Shown piece after piece: positions 61,102-64,000 of a stretch of DNA of 64,000 bases. The notes beneath the pieces were generated by a model. It saw only the letters and a program-made list of their open reading frames with translations, was not told where the DNA came from and did no database searches. The position numbers and the translations under genes are program-made. This stretch comes from Chalara sp. BL73 (lineage: Eukaryota; Ascomycota; Leotiomycetes; Helotiales): NCBI GenBank assembly GCA_918026815.1, contig CAKJVC010000140.1, positions 61,355 to 125,354 on the forward strand. Direction: 5' to 3'. Position 1 is the stretch's first letter. Every line of letters begins with the position of its first letter.

Positions 61102-64000
61102 TCATTCTTCATAACTACATTGACGACTCCCAAAGAGTTCCCAAACCGATTTCGGCGGCCTATAGTTGACATTGCTGACACCAGCATAGTCCATGTCGAT
61201 TCTAAGCTCAGAATTAGCGCTCTTCCATTTGAGACCGTGGGAAGAAGAGAATTTGAGGTTGTGACACATACCCAAACGCTCTTGGCCCGCCCATTTGCAG
61301 TCCCTTTTCAGTCAGCCATTGAGGCGGCGATCTCAATGCAATGACGGAGACTCTGAGTCCATATTTGTAGTCGGTCACTCCTAAAGGAGCGCCGTTGGCT
61401 ATATCCAAGAACTATTCCCATGTTAGTGTTTGCATCCAACACCATACCTCTCTGCACGATATCAGCTCACCTGTATAAGGTCCGGACACACAGCTAGAAC
61501 CTTCTTCTCGTCCCCATCCTTCAGCACCGCGCTTAAATTCTCGTTCTCAAATTCTACATACAGCTCGGTTGCATCTTTCTCAGAGAACGAAGTTAGAGTG
61601 ACGTTGCCTCGCGTGAAGCCTTTGTGACGCCTCTAGTAACGGAGATGATTTTGCCAGTAAACAGGAGGATGCCATTCTGCTCCTCTAGGAGAGAAGTGAT
61701 TGGATCCTGCTTGAGGGAGCGAGCAATCGCGATGCTACGCCCGATGGACCATGCTATTGGGCCGTCATTATATTGAGAGTAGCGAGTGAATATATATAAT
61801 TACCGTGAGAGAAGCTGTTGGGAGGTAAGGCTTTTGCCTCCACGCCAGATACTGGGTTGACACATACGCCACCTAGCGAGCCCAATGTCACGGATGCGTG
61901 TCGCATTTGTTCTTCTGCTTCGTACATATCTGAGACTGTGAATATCTAGTTCAAAGAAGCATAGCGTTAGTTAAATGAGATAGATCACGGAAATAGACAT
62001 ACCTGTGGTTGACCTGCACCATTCGCCATTGCCGCAGGTGTCACTGAAACTCCGTTCAGACATCTGACCGTATGATATATCATCGGATATGCTCTCGCAA
62101 CACAATCTGTATCAAGGGCACTCTTCTTGAAGCGATGAGCGGCTAACAAAGCTTCAAAGGCATTCAAGCCACCGATCTCATTTGGAATACATGCATCGAA
62201 TTTGGATAATTTAGTGTGTTCCATCACTGCTCTCATGGCATTTGTTATTCTGGCTTGGTTACTAAAAGATCTTCATCCATTGGGCAAAGAAAACCTACTC
62301 ATTAAGACCCGGTAAACGCTCAGTATAAACACTTGGAGCTCCCTAGAACTGGTGTCAGAATTTGGCAGTATCTTTAGCTCGCAAGGCTAACCATAAATCC
62401 ACAGACTAAAACAACAGCATCGTCTGGAAGTGTATCTTGCCGTCTAATGGTAAGATCCTCTCCATTACGGACTATCTCTCGTAGCGCAAGAAAGGTTGGG
62501 TAAGGTTCGCCGCAGCTACCAACGCCTAATACACCTGTGCCATCGGAAAGAAATTGTATGTCTAACTCTGAAAGATACCATAGGTCTCCTTCAATTCTGG
62601 GACGATAAGTATTTAAATCGGTACGCAGAGCAACATCATATGAGATACCATTGGTTGCTTCCAGGGTTGCTTCTTCTACCTTTGAGATGTTTCCTGAGGC
62701 CGGAAACAAATTTTCTTTGAAGAAAATTTCTCCTTCAAGAAGATCTTCTGGAGAGTCGGGTGGCGCATCTTTGTTATTGACCAGTTCCCCAACAACTCGC
62801 ACAAATATGTCTGCAGCACCATTCATGGTGTACGAAACAGGTATTATATCTACCTCGACAATTTCGACTGTCTCTCTGTCTCCACCCGCAGCGATACATC
62901 GCTCTATAGCAACTACCTTTGCGTCTTCCACTTCTTGCATGATAGTTCTATCATCTGTTGGTATGACTGTTCTCTCCACTGTGCCGCTAATCTTCCCGAT
63001 CTGATAATGTAAGTTTCATTTCACGACGCTGAGAAAGAACAGCACGTACTGCAGCGCCAACCGCATTGGCTACTTCAAGATACTTTGGCCGGATAATATC
63101 TCCTACTCCGGAAATCTTGTCGCCGATAATAATACTTCCTCCACCAACCAGGATAAGCTTTGCATCTCCTTGTCTTGTCTTTACAACGTCAATTGCTTCT
63201 TCAAGCGCTCTTGATATTTCTGCAAGTCCAGATATTCTAATCTCCCGAGGTACCAGGGATCTATTGCTAGCATGTACTAGATCATTCGCCTGTGATATCA
63301 CTAAGTGATGTAATCTTGGTTTGTGAGATGAACCTACTGTCATAATGCTCCCTCCATATGCTAAGCTTTCGATAGCTAATCTTGCTCCTAAGGAGTCTGG
63401 ACCAACTGATATTTGATCTCCTGCTCGAATGATTGATCCACCTCCAAGGGCGATACTAAGTACGTCCGGGATTGTGAAATTTGTCCGGACTCCCGCTATT
63501 TTGACAAATGCCGCGGACTGTCGAGGGTAACCAGTCTTTAATAGCGCACAAATATCGGTTGTGGTTCTTGTAGATACAGTCAGTTGAGGACTATCACCAG
63601 CCTATCTAGGGAAGAAAACATTTGGGTTTAACTAACCCACCGATATCTGCCACAAGTATCTCACGATCATCTATTTCGCTTGTTGTCAGTGATTTTGCTA
63701 AGAGTGCGGCACCTCTAGCACTATTGGTCGGTCCGGAGCGAAAACATCGCACAGGATACTGAGCGGCCGTGCTTGCTTTGCTCAAAGTCCCATCGTTTAA
63801 GGTAATGTATAGTTTGCAGCTGCCCAACTTCTGGATTGCGTAGGAAAGCCCAGCAATCACGTGTCGTGCAAATCTTCTCAAGCTTGCATTTAGTATGCTT
63901 GCATTTTCTCGTTCAAGGAATCCAAGTCGGCCAATGGCACTCGAGCATGAAATATCAAAGCCATGCCCTAGCTCATCTGAAAGGATCTTTCGTGCCTTCT
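61102..64000 (-). CDS. HydantoinaseA-DUF917 fusion protein (5' end beyond window, one frameshift)
   Basis: Nine exons visible: beyond 64000 to 63637, 63566-63050, 63000-62392, 62342-62299, 62249-62003, 61945-61804, 61753-61471, 61411-61266 and 61201-61102. Introns are 49-70 nt. The hydantoinase/oxoprolinase part shows RFARHVIAGLSYAIQ, VADIGGTTTDICALL across the first intron (the actin-like ATPase phosphate loop), LGGGSIIRAG and LVGGGSII. The DUF917 part follows: DTLPDDAVVLVCGFMGAPSV, IPNEIGGLNAFEALLAA, GVSVTPAAMANGAGQPQ, GSLGGVCVNPVSG and APLGVTDYKYGLRV. Such fungal fusions are predicted to hydrolyse cyclic amides such as hydantoins with ATP. Exon 61753-61471 is one base short: at about 61616-61622 the frame shifts and reaches a stop. 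The last exon is the least certain. Confidence 0.85.

Noticed and set aside
1..64000. CRISPR array, rRNA operon, prophage or viral insertion
   Set aside because: No regularly spaced repeats, no rRNA-like sequence and no viral protein motifs were seen; the genes are intron-rich and eukaryotic.

Overview
This is a window from a filamentous ascomycete (Pezizomycotina) nuclear genome. Genes carry many short GT-AG introns (mostly 46-90 nt), intergenic spaces are long and AT-leaning, and several families are fungus-specific: Zn2Cys6 regulator, WSC domain, CorA-like ankyrin protein, fungal P450 and a hydantoinase/DUF917 fusion. The overall look suggests a leotiomycete (Helotiales-like), but that placement is inference. 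Exon models below were built by hand from splice signals and frame continuity, and nearly all close in frame.

Layout. 1-5.3 kb: an ankyrin/CorA-like protein running off the left edge and a small conserved fungal protein. 5.3-9.2 kb: gene-poor. 9.2-17 kb: an MFS anion:cation-symporter-type transporter, a PAF-acetylhydrolase-like lipase and a cytochrome P450, a possible small metabolic group. 18.6-23.4 kb: a small secreted cysteine protein, a hotdog thioesterase divergent from an ETFRF1/LYRM5-like LYR protein with a 13-nt micro-exon, and a SAM methyltransferase. 25.3-27.7 kb: the CCR4 deadenylase. 30-31.8 kb: a secreted protein of unknown function. 33.5-34.8 kb: tRNA-Ile(AAU) and a GNAT acetyltransferase. 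37.8-39.9 kb: Hsp90, with a step-type heat-shock element about 680 bp upstream. 40.6-42.3 kb: a secreted Thr/Pro-rich repeat protein. 44.2-46.4 kb: a Zn2Cys6 transcription factor. 47.0-47.5 kb: an AT-rich MITE with 99-bp inverted repeats. 50.2-53.2 kb: a GH3 glycosidase fused to a membrane anchor and a WSC domain. 55.3-59.8 kb: a peroxisomal 4CL-like ligase and a URE2-type GST, divergent. 60-64 kb: a GNAT gene broken by three frameshifts, and a hydantoinaseA-DUF917 gene that has one frameshift and runs off the right edge.

Most interesting points: the transmembrane-WSC-GH3 architecture; the MITE, whose two arms differ only by transitions (RIP-like); single-base losses in two neighbouring genes, which mean either decay or assembly error; a GC island near 43 kb in an otherwise moderate-GC region; and the divergent pair of probably mitochondrial genes at 20.8-21.1 kb. 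I found no CRISPR array, rRNA gene or viral insertion.
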